Positions 8,647-18,054 are shown, numbered from the stretch's first letter. The stretch: 64,000 bases of DNA from Aquimarina latercula DSM 2041 (GCF_000430645.1 NZ_AUMK01000021.1:1-64000); one strand, 5' to 3'. Numbers and translations: made by a program. The notes: generated by a model from the sequence alone, not told the origin.

Positions 8647-8687
8647 GCCATACTAAGTAAGTCTAAAATAAAGAAACTTAGTATGGC
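8647..8687. terminator. hairpin between convergent genes
   Basis: GCCATACTAAGT (647-658 of this kilobase) pairs perfectly with ACTTAGTATGGC (676-687) over a 17-base loop. There is no strong T tract, but the position between convergent genes fits a bidirectional terminator. Confidence 0.5.
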
Positions 8688-8718
8688 CTAGTTTACATAA
8701 GATTATTAGATACTATTC

Positions 8719-11583
8719 TTAATTTATTGTTTTAATAAATCGATCTACTAATTTATTATTGATAAGTAAGAAGTATAACCCTTCTGGAAGAGAACTAGTA
8801 TTTAAAGTTTCAGGAATATCAGATCTATTTATGATTGTCTGACCTAAACTATTTACTACTTTTAGAGAATATTTATCTTCTAATGCAGATACTCCACCTA
8901 TATTTAAGATTTCTCTTGCCGGGTTAGGATATAGGATGATTTGATTTTCTGGTGATTCAATATCGATAATAGATAATGGCTGAATTTCAATATTCTCAGA
9001 GAATATGCTACATCCAACATCGTTAAATACTTCTAATGCGTAAGTACCTGTTTCTTCGGCTATGTAGCTAGAACCGGTAGCACCTTCTATTTCTTGGTTA
9101 TTAAAATACCATTGATATGAGGTATACGGTTCTACCGCCGAAATTTCATTTGTTTCTGCATTAATATTCATTGTTGGTAATGCTGGAGCATCTGAGATAC
9201 TTATTTCGACTACTGCACGTTCTGTAGTTTGGCATCCACCTAAAGTAGAAATTTCCCAATTATATAGATAATAGTAAAAGCCTTCTGGCGCAGTGGTAGC
9301 AGAACTTCTTTTAATATTAATTACGTTTTCTACAATATAAGGATAGTTAATATTATCATTACTTCTGAAAAGATTTGCCTCTTCAAGAAAACCTATTTCC
9401 AAATCTGTTCCTACAGGAATATTCATATTGATATCAATGATACTTTCTCCATCAGGAATATTTATAGTTTTTGTTTCTAGTACAGTTCCAGCCGCATCAA
9501 TAAGTTGTAATGTTCTGTTTCCAGATCCTTCTGCTATTACTTTCGCTTTTTTAAGGATAATAGGCTGATTTACATCAAAAACTAGATTAAACCCTCCTTG
9601 ATGAATATCTCCAGAATTAGATGATATGTCTTGTATTCCAGTTACTGCAGATATAATAGGTTCAATAGTTCCTGCTACATAAAATGTTTGGTCTTCTGTA
9701 AGATTAGAAACATCTAAGTCAGCACCTGTAGCAATAGCTGTATTACTATCTACAGCGTCATACCAGATGTAACCAGAACTACCCGATGCTGTTATAGTGG
9801 TGGTATTTCCAGGACATATGGATTGGTTCATGTTTTCTGGTAATATTGCAATATTGATCGTGATTAAATCTTCTTTGGTATTAGTATCTTCCCCTATTGT
9901 ATTAGTCGCTGTTAGTGAAACCGTATATGTACCGTTTGTCGTATAGGTATGTGTAGGATTCAGTTCTGTAGAAGTAGTTCCATCTCCAAAATCCCAAGAA
10001 ACCGAAGTAATTGTATTGATAGACGTATTTAAAAAACGTACTTGATCGCAATTTATAGATGCCTCGAAATTAGCAATAGGAGGCTGATTATTGTTTCCGG
10101 GAGTATAGGATCCTGAGATTTCGTAAAAACCAACAGAGGAATAATCCGAATACCCATTAGAAACATTTCCTTCTCCAACACCATCGATTTCTATAAAATA
10201 TGTTCCTCCCGCTAATGTAGCATTAATACTAGCACTAAGACTATTAGTTGGATTAGAGATAGCAAGCTCTTCTCCTGTACCACTAATTATTCTAGCCTGG
10301 ATATTTAGATTTGGGTAAAATGGATCTGGATCAATATTAAAATTCACTTCGCCACCAGCAGTAATAAAAGAAAATAAATCTTTATCCCCTTTTGTAGAAA
10401 TTAAGGCTTGATGTAATGATGGATTAACGGTTCCATCTGTACTTACTTGTATAGGTGTGGCTTGTGCTATGTCATCCGAATGGTCATCTTCTTTATATCC
10501 AAAACCATTTCTATTTCCTGATATGATTGCCATATCATCTTCTTGTGTAATTGCATTGTCATATTCTCCTTTACTCCATTGTCCAATGGGTCTACTAGCA
10601 CTCCATCCCATAATTGGACTCCAATCTGCATGACCAGCATAATATTGATTTCCAGGCACACCATCGTGCGATAGGCCTAAGGTATGACCAACTTCGTGAG
10701 ATCCTGTTTCTCCAGCTGATCTGGTTCCACTATTATATACCCAACATGGGTTATCTATATTGGTATTAGAGAAAGAATTGAGATATGCGACACCTCCGGA
10801 TCCAGGAGCTGCATCTGTGGTAGGTGTGAAAATACACATCATCCTTTGATTGATTGGAGTACTTTCGAAAGCAGTTCTATCTGTAGTAATATTAATATCA
10901 AAAGGTCTGAAATCTTCGGCCATTATTCTCCATATTTCTGTGATTTTAGCATCGCTATATCCTGTTGGTTGTGCATTAATAGTAGCTCCATTAACCCACC
11001 AGGTATCACTAACTACTTCTCCATCAAAATCTAAATATACGGTATATGCAGATCCAGGAAGACTAGATAATAAAGGTGCTCTAGAAGATGCTTTATTAGT
11101 ATTAGTTTCTTCTGAAGTTACTTTTTCATAATCTATACAAAGAACTTTATGAATGTCGATTTTTTGAACGAGAACAGTGTTCACATCATCGGAGTAGTAT
11201 CGATATGCTATTTTTTCTTTGTATAATACGATATGGCCAGAAATGATATTATTTTGTTTTGTAATATGAAATGTAGAAGTATTATCATCATTTATACTTC
11301 CAATAATAGAGTATGTATCTGTGTTTCCTTCTGTTTTGGTGATCTTTCCTTTATAGGATATATCTTTTGAAACGTCGAGCGTAATTATGTCAGATTTTTT
11401 ATTCCAAAAGGTTTGTGTAAAAGTCTTTTCATTTCCCAAATGGTATGATTCATTTTCTTGCGAGAATGCAGTATTATGATAAAAAACACATAGTAGAAAT
11501 AAACTAAGTATTTTTAAAAAGCTGTGTTGCTTTTGTTTAAAATAATGTTGGTTTTTTGTTTTTAAGAGTGCAATTTTTTTCAT
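8719..11583 (-). CDS. T9SS-secreted metzincin-like metalloprotease with PKD domain
   Basis: Large exported protease of 954 aa. An N-terminal hydrophobic signal (about 22-42) is followed by a propeptide-like region, then a catalytic domain with the full metzincin site HEVGHTLGLSH (H296, E297, H300, G303, H306) and a downstream Met-turn candidate in PIMGWS. Further on are a pre-peptidase-like beta domain (about 385-490), a PKD domain (about 500-570, WDFGDGTTS), Ig-like segments, and a C-terminal type A sorting domain (about 881-954, ILYPNPAREIL). It is expected on the cell surface or in the medium, degrading proteins. A paralogue lies at 18073-20445. An inverted repeat sits about 60 bases upstream of the start. 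Confidence 0.88.
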   Translation of the reverse strand: MKKIALLKTKNQHYFKQKQHSFLKILSLFLLCVFYHNTAFSQENESYHLGNEKTFTQTFWNKKSDIITLDVSKDISYKGKITKTEGNTDTYSIIGSINDDNTSTFHITKQNNIISGHIVLYKEKIAYRYYSDDVNTVLVQKIDIHKVLCIDYEKVTSEETNTNKASSRAPLLSSLPGSAYTVYLDFDGEVVSDTWWVNGATINAQPTGYSDAKITEIWRIMAEDFRPFDINITTDRTAFESTPINQRMMCIFTPTTDAAPGSGGVAYLNSFSNTNIDNPCWVYNSGTRSAGETGSHEVGHTLGLSHDGVPGNQYYAGHADWSPIMGWSASRPIGQWSKGEYDNAITQEDDMAIISGNRNGFGYKEDDHSDDIAQATPIQVSTDGTVNPSLHQALISTKGDKDLFSFITAGGEVNFNIDPDPFYPNLNIQARIISGTGEELAISNPTNSLSASINATLAGGTYFIEIDGVGEGNVSNGYSDYSSVGFYEISGSYTPGNNNQPPIANFEASINCDQVRFLNTSINTITSVSWDFGDGTTSTELNPTHTYTTNGTYTVSLTATNTIGEDTNTKEDLITINIAILPENMNQSICPGNTTTITASGSSGYIWYDAVDSNTAIATGADLDVSNLTEDQTFYVAGTIEPIISAVTGIQDISSNSGDIHQGGFNLVFDVNQPIILKKAKVIAEGSGNRTLQLIDAAGTVLETKTINIPDGESIIDINMNIPVGTDLEIGFLEEANLFRSNDNINYPYIVENVINIKRSSATTAPEGFYYYLYNWEISTLGGCQTTERAVVEISISDAPALPTMNINAETNEISAVEPYTSYQWYFNNQEIEGATGSSYIAEETGTYALEVFNDVGCSIFSENIEIQPLSIIDIESPENQIILYPNPAREILNIGGVSALEDKYSLKVVNSLGQTIINRSDIPETLNTSSLPEGLYFLLINNKLVDRFIKTIN

Positions 11584-11641
11584 TTGACTTGATATTGAAT
11601 TTGTTGATAATGGTTTGATTCACTTATACAAATGACTTGCT

Positions 11642-11668
11642 TATCAAGAAAACATAGTCTTCTTGATA
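11642..11668. promoter_or_regulatory. inverted repeat upstream of metalloprotease gene
   Basis: TATCAAGAA and TTCTTGATA, perfect 9-base arms around nine bases, 59 bases before the start codon of the protease at 8719-11583. This could be an operator or a structured leader. Confidence 0.35.
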
Positions 11669-11701
11669 TTTATAAATACCCGTGCGTAAAAAGGAGGAAG
11701 A

Positions 11702-11773
11702 ATGATGAACAGCTTCCAATTAAATATTCTGGTTTTGGACAGCTTGATTAGAAGAGTGTCTGGGTTCTTCTAA
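11702..11773 (+). CDS. possible 23-residue small ORF
   Basis: An ATG-ATG start is preceded by AAGGAGGA at a good distance, unusual in a phylum that rarely relies on Shine-Dalgarno sequences. The encoded peptide (MMNSFQLNILVLDS...) has no recognised family and no clear signal peptide. It is oriented away from the protease gene and shares its control region. It may be a regulatory leader peptide, part of a small RNA, or chance. Confidence 0.2.
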   Translation: MMNSFQLNILVLDSLIRRVSGFF

Positions 11774-11955
11774 GCAAATTCATCAAACACAGGAGTATGT
11801 ACTATTGTTTTACAGAATAAAACATATGTTTTATAACAAGAAAAAATGTCTTTTAGTATTTATAAACGTATCAAGATTGAAAAAAAGATCATCTTTTTAT
11901 AGCGTGATTAAGTTAGGAGTGCTTTTTTTATTTTTATGTGCTTTCTTATTGGATT

Positions 11956-12729
11956 TTATTTTGCACTGATTACTTGAATTTCAGTTTCTTGTATCCAATT
12001 TTTTAAAAGATGTTTATTGGTGCTAAGTTCAGAAATGTAATAAACGGAATAAGAAGCAAAAACATCTGAATCTTCAATTCTTTCTATTTCTACTCCTTTA
12101 GAATCAATGTAATTTGAATGAATTAGATATAGTTGATCTTTTGTTTTTAGAATATATCCAACATGACTAGTATCAAATCCAATAAAATGAATTCCTTCTG
12201 TTAGAGTCGAGTTAATTTTAGAGATATTTTGATCAATAGAATTTTCTGAAATTTTCAAGACTTTAGATTCCACTCCTAAACTTTGTGCTTCATTAATTGG
12301 GCTTTGTTGAGCTAGTTTATACCTATTGATATTTACACCAATATGTTTTAGAGTTGTTGAAACAAAATACCCGCAAGCGATTTTCCCTTTCTTCGGGACG
12401 GATGTATGTCCTTCAAAAGACCATTCTGTACCTTCCCAAAATGGGATTATTCGATTTACTAAAGAAATTGTGAATAAATTAGATAAGGAATCAGTTGATG
12501 ATCCCTTGTAATCTAGCTTTTTAGCTTGTATGCTGCTTTTTATTGATTCATAACTTTTGGACGAATCAGTTGCTAATTTTAGTTCTTTTAATGTTTGTAT
12601 GTATTTGGTTTTTTGTTGATAAGAAGCTCTAGTTGTTTTGTGAGTCTCTTTATGTAAAACTTGTTCCTTGTTTTGCCCTTTACATCCAAGATGTATAATA
12701 ATCAATATTCCTAAAAGAGTTTCTTTCAT
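11956..12729 (-). CDS. putative lipoprotein with NlpC/P60- or papain-like cysteine hydrolase features
   Basis: A 257-residue protein with a lipobox (IIHLGC, about 10-16), so probably anchored in the periplasm or outer membrane. The C-terminal half has WEGTEWSFEG, then a Cys followed by a helix (ACGYFVSTTLKHIG, Cys about 118), then SHVGYI with a His, and a later HSN. This is the order of catalytic Cys, His and polar residue in NlpC/P60-like peptidases and amidases. I infer the fold from these motifs only; no family name is certain. Its start overlaps the stop of the upstream gene (ATGA), so the two are translationally coupled. Confidence 0.5.
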   Translation of the reverse strand: MKETLLGILIIIHLGCKGQNKEQVLHKETHKTTRASYQQKTKYIQTLKELKLATDSSKSYESIKSSIQAKKLDYKGSSTDSLSNLFTISLVNRIIPFWEGTEWSFEGHTSVPKKGKIACGYFVSTTLKHIGVNINRYKLAQQSPINEAQSLGVESKVLKISENSIDQNISKINSTLTEGIHFIGFDTSHVGYILKTKDQLYLIHSNYIDSKGVEIERIEDSDVFASYSVYYISELSTNKHLLKNWIQETEIQVISAK

Positions 12730-13469
12730 TTTGGATTTATATTATTAATGATCAATATACCCGTTACTTGACTAATATCAAATCCTAAACTTATATTGTT
12801 ACCATTATTATCTGTAGTAATGTTTGAAGAATTATGATAGTCAAAATTAGCACCCAATTCTAATTCGTTTTGATCAATATTATTATCATTCTCAAGAATT
12901 ACTATGTTGCCAAAATCATACAATACCCGTATTTTTTTATCACTAAAATATTCTTTACTCTTTGCACCCTTCAATCCTTTCTGTTTGTTGTTTTTTAGCG
13001 AAGTATTTTTATTCTTTTCAAATTTAGAAATAGAAAGTACTTTATTGATTTTAAAGATATTTAGATCCGTTAATGAAAAGCTATATTTATTTTTTAGTAT
13101 TATTTTATTTATTTCGTCCAGTTGTTGTTGGTTTGTTTTTGATTTAAAGATGATATCCCAATAATCCTTTTGCTTAAAATATGATGATTCGGGAGTAGGG
13201 AGTAGGGTTTTAGTTATGAATTCATTAATTGTATCCTTTGTGATAATACAAAATCCATATTGAATTTCCATTGGACTATAAGCCCCCATTTCATTTTTTG
13301 AAAAACGTGTTTTACATAGTATTTCCCCTTTCTGATTAATTGAAATTGGTATAATACTAGATTCAATAGTAGATGGACCGGTTATGCTTACCATTGAACT
13401 GGAAAGTGAAAACATGAATAGCCCAATAAAAAGAATGACAATTTTTGGTATATATAATTTCAAATCCAT
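12726..13469 (-). CDS. hypothetical membrane-anchored or exported protein
   Basis: A 247-residue protein of unknown family. One N-terminal hydrophobic helix (about 9-27) may be an uncleaved anchor or a signal peptide. The rest is predicted to lie in the periplasm and is rich in Ile, Asn and Lys; the C-terminus (LSLGFDISQVTGILIINN) is beta-like. It overlaps by four bases with the downstream lipoprotein gene, so the pair probably acts together. No homology that I can recognise. Confidence 0.55.
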   Translation of the reverse strand: MDLKLYIPKIVILFIGLFMFSLSSSMVSITGPSTIESSIIPISINQKGEILCKTRFSKNEMGAYSPMEIQYGFCIITKDTINEFITKTLLPTPESSYFKQKDYWDIIFKSKTNQQQLDEINKIILKNKYSFSLTDLNIFKINKVLSISKFEKNKNTSLKNNKQKGLKGAKSKEYFSDKKIRVLYDFGNIVILENDNNIDQNELELGANFDYHNSSNITTDNNGNNISLGFDISQVTGILIINNINPK

Positions 13470-13548
13470 TTAAAAATAACTTCAATAATATAAAATACAG
13501 TTACAACAAGGGAAGAGATAATAATATGCCATTATTTATTCGTTTTTT

Positions 13549-13905
13549 TTAAATAGCTTGACCGAATGTAAGAAGGTTACTATCTGGATCAAGTAAAGAA
13601 AACTCTTTCTGTCCCCAAGGTTTAGGTTCTAATTTTCCATTCGGGTGGATACTTACATTATTACTTAATAAAGTCTGATATAGTTGTTCTATGTTATTAG
13701 TTCTAATATAAACTTGTCCATAATTTTTTTTAGGATCGATTTTTTTAAACTCAAAAAAATGAATTTGAATTTCATCTTTTTCGATCATTAAATATTCATT
13801 AAAATTAGTATTCCCAAACTCTTTAAACCCTAATTTATCAATATAGAAACCTTTAGTAACATTTTTATTTCTAATTGGTAGCTTGGGATTAATATCAGTC
13901 AACAT
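13549..13905 (-). CDS. VOC (glyoxalase/bleomycin-resistance-like) family protein
   Basis: A 118-residue protein with the vicinal-oxygen-chelate fold: beta-alpha-beta start (PKLPIRNKNVTKGFYIDKLG), the IHFFEF strand, and the closing SLLDPDSNLLTFGQ, where family members place their last metal ligand. It resembles bleomycin-binding proteins and small glyoxalase homologues; the substrate is unknown. It stands alone, with 79 bases to the gene upstream and 79 to the pair downstream. Confidence 0.85.
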   Translation of the reverse strand: MLTDINPKLPIRNKNVTKGFYIDKLGFKEFGNTNFNEYLMIEKDEIQIHFFEFKKIDPKKNYGQVYIRTNNIEQLYQTLLSNNVSIHPNGKLEPKPWGQKEFSLLDPDSNLLTFGQAI

Positions 13906-13984
13906 AATTTTAATGTTTTATATATATGATTTTATTTGTTTCAGGTCAATAGGATATTGATTATATGTGAAATTCTAAATACGA

Positions 13985-14503
13985 TTAAAATAAGTCTTCA
14001 ACTTCAGTTTTAATAGCAGATAAAGCGGTATCACTAGGCGAACCTTTTTCTATGATCTCTGTTAGGATAAATTCTCTCATTTTATTAGCAGAGTCTATTT
14101 CTTCTTTCATTACTGTCTTTCTAATTAAAGCAATAGTTCCATTTTTAGCAGCTTTTACGATATTCCAACATTCATCGGATATGTAAATCTGCTGGGTAAG
14201 ATTATGGTCAAATTCTTGTTCAATTGTATTTACCAATAATGATTCATAACTTTTTTTATCATCATCTATAGGAGCCGTTCTTAGTAATAGCTTACCAGGA
14301 GAAATTCTTTCTAAAAATAAAGCCATGCGCTCATAAGCCTGTAATCTTAAAGGAAGTGCTTGTTTTTGATTTTCTTGATGTAATAAAAACCGTCTTCGCT
14401 TTTCTTCATTATCTGTATGCGTTTTGAAATAAAAGAGTGCAAGTATCGTAATAAAGAGAGAAGGTATTAGTGAGATTAGTAATGGAATGATTTCGAGATT
14501 CAT
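13985..14503 (-). CDS. small membrane-anchored protein conserved in Bacteroidetes
   Basis: A 172-residue protein. One N-terminal transmembrane helix (about 5-27) is followed by a charged helix (HTDNEEKRRRFLLHQENQKQALPLRLQAYERM) and an alpha-helical cytoplasmic domain; I recall this as a Bacteroidetes-specific family of unknown function (possibly DUF7935). It is the last gene of a minus-strand unit in which three successive gaps are each 13 bases: DsrE-like, M20, GltB-like, this gene. Its role may be linked to those enzymes, but nothing in the sequence says how. Confidence 0.7.
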   Translation of the reverse strand: MNLEIIPLLISLIPSLFITILALFYFKTHTDNEEKRRRFLLHQENQKQALPLRLQAYERMALFLERISPGKLLLRTAPIDDDKKSYESLLVNTIEQEFDHNLTQQIYISDECWNIVKAAKNGTIALIRKTVMKEEIDSANKMREFILTEIIEKGSPSDTALSAIKTEVEDLF

Positions 14504-14516
14504 GTATATTGTTTTA

Positions 14517-16091
14517 CTATTTGTTAGTTATTTCTTTATAATTTCCTCCAAGATGAGCGCAATCTTTTAAATCTTGAGTACAAGTAAATTCTACAGGGGT
14601 TTTGCTATACTTAAAAGATTGTTCTAAGGTTTTTGTGAGCTCACCATCATCTACATTTACATCAATGTCTTTCATTGTAAATTGAGAAGGATGTTCATAT
14701 CCAGCCGCGTGGGTTATTTCTATTAGTTCTTTCCGAAACGATTTAAAATATTGCGCCAGTCGATCAGATTTAAGAGGTACGTTTATTCCTTTTTGTAACC
14801 ACTTACTTTGTGTGGCAATTCCAGCAGGACATTTATTGGTATGACAAATTTGCGCTTGTATACAACCGATACTCATCATTGCTTCTCTAGCTACATTAAT
14901 ACAATCTGCCCCCATTGCAAAAGCCATGGCAGCTTTTGCAGGAAAACCTAATTTACCACTACCGATAAAAACTACTCTATCTGTTAGATTGTGTTTTTGA
15001 AATATTTTATAAATAGCACTAAAACCATAAATCCAAGGTAGCGATACGTGATCAGCAAAACTTGGGGGAGCAGCACCTGTTCCTCCTTCGCCACCATCAA
15101 TTGTAATAAAATCGGGGCCTCTATTAGATTTTACCATTAACTCCGCAAGTAGTTCCCATTGTTCAGTTTTACCAATTGCGGCTTTGATCCCAACAGGTAA
15201 TCCCGTTTCTGAAGCTATATCCTCAATCAATTGTAATAATTCTGGAACATCTTTAAAAGCTTTATGAGTGGAAGGTGATAAGACATCTTTACCTATTTCT
15301 ACCCCTCTAATTTTAGCAATTTCTGATGTGATTTTTGCACCTGGGAGTACACCACCTTTACCGGGTTTAGCTCCTTGAGAAAGTTTAATTTCGATGGCTT
15401 TTATAAATGGATTTTTTTCAACTAAAGTTTTCATTTTTTCCATAGAAAAGTTTCCATCCTCTGTACGAACACCAAAATACCCTGTGCCAAAATGAAAAAC
15501 AACATCCCCACCATTACTATGATATGGTGATAATCCACCTTCTCCCGTATTATGATAAGCACCTGCCTTTTTTACTCCATTATTAAGAGAATCAATAGCA
15601 CGAGCGGATAATGAACCATAACTCATCGCTGAGACATTGATTGCAGATGCGGGGCGATATGGTTTTTTACGTTGATTATATGCTCCCATTACCTTTGCAC
15701 AAGGTAAAAAGGTTTTATCAAGCTTATTAGGATGATCCGTATTCATCTGAAAAGGAATCATACAATTTTTTATAAAAATATGTTGATGCTGATAAATATC
15801 TCGATCAGTACCAAACCCTTCATAGTTGTTTTCATTTTTAGATGAAGCATATACCCATCCTCTTTCAATTCTATTAAAAGGAAGTTCTTCTCTATTATTA
15901 GCTACAAAGTATTGTCTCATTTCTGGCCCGATACTTTCCAGAAGGTATCTAAGGTGTCCAACGATAGGGAAATTATGACTAACCGTATGTTTTTTGTTAA
16001 AGAATATATCTCTAATCGCAATGAATATAAGAGCGATTAAAATCCACATCCACCAAGATATAGAACTAATAAAATCTAATACAGTATCCAT
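14517..16091 (-). CDS. FMN-binding glutamate synthase family protein (GltB-like, stand-alone)
   Basis: A 524-residue protein with an N-terminal transmembrane helix (about 10-27) followed by the FMN-binding central domain of glutamate synthase: MSYGSLSARAIDSLNNG, KLSQGAKPGKGG, the flavin phosphate loop GGEGGTGAAP, GKLGFPAKAAMAFAMGAD, and a Cys-containing segment near CIQAQICHTNKCP, similar to the 3Fe-4S loop. The glutaminase domain and a GltD partner are missing, so ordinary GOGAT activity is unlikely. Such short forms are widespread and their reaction is not established. It is co-oriented with M20 and DsrE-like genes at constant 13-base spacing. Confidence 0.85.
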   Translation of the reverse strand: MDTVLDFISSISWWMWILIALIFIAIRDIFFNKKHTVSHNFPIVGHLRYLLESIGPEMRQYFVANNREELPFNRIERGWVYASSKNENNYEGFGTDRDIYQHQHIFIKNCMIPFQMNTDHPNKLDKTFLPCAKVMGAYNQRKKPYRPASAINVSAMSYGSLSARAIDSLNNGVKKAGAYHNTGEGGLSPYHSNGGDVVFHFGTGYFGVRTEDGNFSMEKMKTLVEKNPFIKAIEIKLSQGAKPGKGGVLPGAKITSEIAKIRGVEIGKDVLSPSTHKAFKDVPELLQLIEDIASETGLPVGIKAAIGKTEQWELLAELMVKSNRGPDFITIDGGEGGTGAAPPSFADHVSLPWIYGFSAIYKIFQKHNLTDRVVFIGSGKLGFPAKAAMAFAMGADCINVAREAMMSIGCIQAQICHTNKCPAGIATQSKWLQKGINVPLKSDRLAQYFKSFRKELIEITHAAGYEHPSQFTMKDIDVNVDDGELTKTLEQSFKYSKTPVEFTCTQDLKDCAHLGGNYKEITNK

Positions 16092-16104
16092 TTAGTAATT
16101 AAAA

Positions 16105-17388
16105 TTATTGAGCATTTAAATAATCTAATGTTAATTGCGACATCACTTTTACACCTAGTAATAAACCACTTTCATCAATATAAAAATCAGGTGTATGGTG
16201 CGAAGCCGCTTTTTTTTCATCTGGTGATTTTCCTCCTAAGAAGAAGTAAAAACCAGGTACCACTTCTTGAAAATACGAAAAGTCTTCTCCTCCAGTAGTA
16301 GCTTTTGATAAAATTACATTTTCTTTTCCAGCAATTCCTTCTATGGTAGGCAACATTTTTGCTACAAGAGCGGGATCATTATAAGTGATAGAAGTATTGT
16401 TCTGAAAAGTTATGGTTGCTTCTCCACCATACGCTTTAGCAATAGCAGGAACCATCTCATTCATACGACGTATAATCATTTGACGCATTCTTGGGTCAAG
16501 TGTTCTTACTGTACCAATCATTTCTGCACTTTCTGGTATAATATTAAATCGTACACCACTAGTTATTTTTCCTACTGTTATAACTGCTGCTTCATCTACT
16601 AAAGGAGATTCTCTACTAATAATAGTTTGTAAACCGTCAATAATTTTTGCAGAAATTAAAATAGGATCAACTCCTGTCCATGGAGCAGATCCATGAGTTT
16701 GTTTTCCTTTTACATCGATTACAAAACGCTCTACAGCAGCCATGGTTCCACCTGGTTTGTATCGTATCATTCCTACTGGTGTTCCTGAATTTATGTGAAG
16801 TCCAAAGATCGCATCTACATCCGGGTTTTTAAGAACCCCTTCTTTGATCATTAATTTAGCACCACCTTCTTCTCCTGGTGGTGGACCTTCTTCTGCTGGT
16901 TGAAAAATAAATTTAACAGTACCACTTATTTTTTCTTTATTCTTACTTAAAACTTCTGCAACTCCCATTAATATTGCAGTATGCGTATCGTGTCCACAAG
17001 CATGACTTACACCAACCTCTGAACCAAGAAAAGTAGTTTTTACAGTCGATTTAAAAGGGACTTCTACTCTTTCCGTTACAGGTAATGCATCAATATCTGC
17101 TCTTAAAGCGACGACTTTTCCTTCTTTACCACCTTTTAGAATTCCTACAACTCCAGTTTTAGCTACATTTTCTGTTACTTCAATACCAAGGCTTTTTAGA
17201 TGTTTTGCAATTTTTTTTGCTGTTTCAAATTCTCTATTCGATAGTTCTGGATTTTGATGAAAATCTCTTCGCCATTCTATCACCTTACTTTCTACTTTTT
17301 CTGACATAGAATTTATGGAAGGGTCTATTTTTTGCGCCTGTATACCGCAACATAACAGAAGTATGACGATTAGTATGTTGTTTTTCAT
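16105..17388 (-). CDS. M20-family amidohydrolase, exported
   Basis: Metal-dependent amidohydrolase of the aminoacylase/IAA-amino-acid hydrolase type, which cleaves N-acyl amino acids or similar amides. A signal peptide (about 1-18, CCGIQAQ) places it in the periplasm. Metal-site motifs are present: SHACGHDTHTAILMG (about 129-143), PAEEGPPPGEEGG (about 163-175), GLHINSG, and a C-terminal SHHTPDFYIDE. Length (427 aa) is normal. It is the second gene of the DsrE-M20-GltB-like unit. Confidence 0.92.
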   Translation of the reverse strand: MKNNILIVILLLCCGIQAQKIDPSINSMSEKVESKVIEWRRDFHQNPELSNREFETAKKIAKHLKSLGIEVTENVAKTGVVGILKGGKEGKVVALRADIDALPVTERVEVPFKSTVKTTFLGSEVGVSHACGHDTHTAILMGVAEVLSKNKEKISGTVKFIFQPAEEGPPPGEEGGAKLMIKEGVLKNPDVDAIFGLHINSGTPVGMIRYKPGGTMAAVERFVIDVKGKQTHGSAPWTGVDPILISAKIIDGLQTIISRESPLVDEAAVITVGKITSGVRFNIIPESAEMIGTVRTLDPRMRQMIIRRMNEMVPAIAKAYGGEATITFQNNTSITYNDPALVAKMLPTIEGIAGKENVILSKATTGGEDFSYFQEVVPGFYFFLGGKSPDEKKAASHHTPDFYIDESGLLLGVKVMSQLTLDYLNAQ

Positions 17389-17401
17389 AAAGTACGTTGA
17401 G

Positions 17402-17938
17402 TTAAAAATTAATGAGTCTAAAATCTTTATTTTGTAATTGTACTAAAGCAGTCATTGCCGATAACGAAAATTTTACTTTTGGATGTGTATCAGATTTAGA
17501 AATGTTTCTATGAGCCGCAGTTTGCCCACATAAAATAACTTGAACTCCTTTTTCTGCAAGTGCAGAAATTAAAGCAGTATTAGGATTATTGATACCAAAT
17601 TTCGAATTATAATTTTCATCATTTAATATATCATTAGCGGCACTCCCATGTATTACTAACGCAACTTTAAGTTTTTTTACAGATACTCCAGCATGTACAT
17701 GCATGTTAAGATATCTGGCAGCTGTATTTATTAAAGGATTTACTTTAGTACTATCATTAAAGGATCGCCCTACATCAAAAACTGCTTTTAAATCATTTGC
17801 GAGATCAGTTTTAAAATCAGGGTTCTTAACATCGTATGTTTTACCATATTTTGTAATAATAGTTCCTTTTATGGGTTCTTTTTGACAAAAAAGCATCCCA
17901 GGGAGTAAAGCGAGGAGAAATAAAAATGTGTGTTTCAA
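17402..17938 (-). CDS. DsrE/F-like protein, exported
   Basis: A 178-residue protein with a signal peptide (KHTFLFLLALLPGMLFCQ). The start is TTG at 17938; no ATG is in reach. The mature part has the DsrE/DsrF-like fold pattern: a KVALVIHGSAA strand, then a predicted helix, GVQVILCGQTAAHRN with the family's Cys, and a C-terminal MTALVQLQNKDFRLI. DsrE homologues relay sulfur; exported Bacteroidetes members are uncharacterised. First gene of the minus-strand unit. A hairpin terminator at 18020-18054 separates it from the protease gene upstream. Confidence 0.8.
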   Translation of the reverse strand: MKHTFLFLLALLPGMLFCQKEPIKGTIITKYGKTYDVKNPDFKTDLANDLKAVFDVGRSFNDSTKVNPLINTAARYLNMHVHAGVSVKKLKVALVIHGSAANDILNDENYNSKFGINNPNTALISALAEKGVQVILCGQTAAHRNISKSDTHPKVKFSLSAMTALVQLQNKDFRLINF

Positions 17939-18019
17939 GCCTAGTAATTTTGGTTTCTAAAGATATTCAAAAATCTATTAAAGGAAAGTTAAAATGCATT
18001 TTTGATCATTATGAAACAA

Positions 18020-18054
18020 AAAAGCATATTTTTATATTTTAAAAATATGCTTTT
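18020..18054 (-). terminator. terminator of the second metalloprotease gene
   Basis: AAAAGCATATTTTTA (18020-18034) and its perfect complement (18040-18054) form a 15-bp stem over five bases, ending in T or A runs in both directions, just after the stop codon at 18073. Confidence 0.75.

Larger units (their letters stand above)
11584..11955. other. 372-base intergenic region
   Basis: Upstream of the metalloprotease. It holds an inverted repeat TATCAAGAA/TTCTTGATA (11642-11668), a second diverged copy of the adjoining AT-rich text (about 11829-11875, sharing GTATTTATAAA), and a 23-codon ORF with a strong ribosome-binding site. An 8-bp hairpin TTAGAAGA/TCTTCTAA lies inside that ORF. Confidence 0.5.

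Noticed and set aside
10846..11131. Plus-strand open frames over the metalloprotease gene
   Set aside because: They are the antisense of a conserved, intact catalytic domain and have no family features.
14517..16091. True glutamate synthase large subunit
   Set aside because: Only about one third of GltB length, no N-terminal glutaminase and no GltD next to it.
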